A stretch of 64,000 bases of DNA from Shimia marina. GTDB taxonomy: Bacteria; Pseudomonadota; Alphaproteobacteria; Rhodobacterales; Rhodobacteraceae. The position numbers and the translations under genes are program-made. The notes beneath the pieces were generated by a model. That model did no database searches. It was not told the DNA's origin and saw only the letters and a program-made list of their open reading frames with translations. Shown piece after piece: positions 63,748-64,000 of this stretch (the stretch's first letter is position 1; every line of letters begins with the position of its first letter). Location of the stretch: the NCBI RefSeq assembly GCF_001458175.1, contig NZ_CYPW01000032.1, forward strand, positions 24,665 to 88,664, given 5' to 3'.

Positions 63748-64000
63748 ATGATTGATCCTAATATGCCCTTTGACTGGAACCATATCCGCGCCTTTTTGAC
63801 GACGGCCGAGGAAGGCTCTTTGTCTGCTGCGGCGCGCAAACTTGGCCAGACCCAACCTACGGTTGGGCGGCAGGTGGCCGCGCTGGAAGCGGATCTGGGC
63901 GTGATGCTGTTTGAACGGGTAGGGCGCAGCCTTGCTTTGACCGTGGCCGGGGGAGAATTGCTGGAGCATGTGCGGGCCATGCGCGCGGCTGCGGATCGGG
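63748..64000 (+). CDS. LysR-family transcriptional regulator, N-terminal part
   Basis: The frame from ATG 63748 runs to the window end (84 residues). The HTH is complete: FLTTAEEGSLSAAARKLGQTQPTVGRQVAALEADLGVMLFERVGR. The substrate-binding domain is outside the window. An inverted repeat GAATT-GCCGA-AATTC lies at about 63710-63724 in the 84-nt divergent region with the methyltransferase. Confidence 0.93.
   Translation, partial: MIDPNMPFDWNHIRAFLTTAEEGSLSAAARKLGQTQPTVGRQVAALEADLGVMLFERVGRSLALTVAGGELLEHVRAMRAAADR

Overview
The window looks like chromosomal DNA of a marine Rhodobacterales (Roseobacter-group) alphaproteobacterium. The evidence is an L-malyl-CoA/beta-methylmalyl-CoA lyase of the ethylmalonyl-CoA pathway, a DgcN-DgcA-type D-glutamate module, small alphaproteobacterial families (COQ9, DUF1674/SDHAF4, TIGR02300/FYDLN, DUF3035/BamF-like), a fused double-permease glycine betaine/choline transporter, moderately high GC, and short hairpin repeats between genes. 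No prophage, CRISPR array, intact transposase or rRNA is visible. Gene identities come from reading the sequence and were not checked against a database.

Layout. 1-11.3 kb: the minus-strand RNA/translation group rbfA, truB, rpsO, pnp. It is interrupted by a phosphodiester glycosidase-like gene, a DUF1643 gene and a 5.3-kb block (SGNH lipoprotein, two small unknown genes, fatty-acid hydroxylase-family protein, FAD oxidoreductase, CobW-type GTPase behind a Zur-like box). 11.4-16.5 kb: dapB, then a three-gene quaternary-amine ABC transporter. 16.7-19.3 kb: two related membrane-anchored TPR-like proteins, the second frameshifted. 19.3-28.3 kb: SDHAF4-like, rsmB, heparinase-like, purH, lspA, DUF3035 lipoprotein, and a pair of M16 peptidase-family proteins. 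28.4-40.8 kb: GGDEF-EAL protein, glycosyltransferase, tRNA-Ala(GGC), FYDLN protein, YgjP-like metallopeptidase, GntR regulator, MFS exporter with a histidine-rich tail, accA, AraC-GyrI regulator, divergent LysE/Lrp pair, and a 5'-deleted dimethylglycine/sarcosine dehydrogenase-family gene.

40.9-54.9 kb: mcl1; dgcN, dgcA, an exonuclease-like gene and a D-amino-acid transaminase; quinone oxidoreductase; COQ9; rpsU; class III cyclase; DEAD-box helicase; YghU-type GST; and an Lrp/alanine dehydrogenase pair. 55-64 kb: a sparse, AT-richer stretch leading to an autotransporter, then LysR, DUF1330, MscS, GST, GMC oxidoreductase, YtoQ, SAM methyltransferase and a LysR gene cut by the window end.

How the genes fit together. 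The clearest metabolic unit is dgcN-dgcA-dat: the transaminase would pass amino groups from D-amino acids to 2-oxoglutarate giving D-glutamate, DgcN would acetylate it and DgcA would epimerise it to N-acetyl-L-glutamate. The Lrp-ald pair 9 kb away could feed alanine into central metabolism. The points most worth a second look are that D-amino-acid locus, the deleted dehydrogenase, the frameshifted TPR paralogue, the Zur-like operator, a terminal-inverted-repeat relic that supplies a stop codon, and two families of intergenic hairpin repeats.
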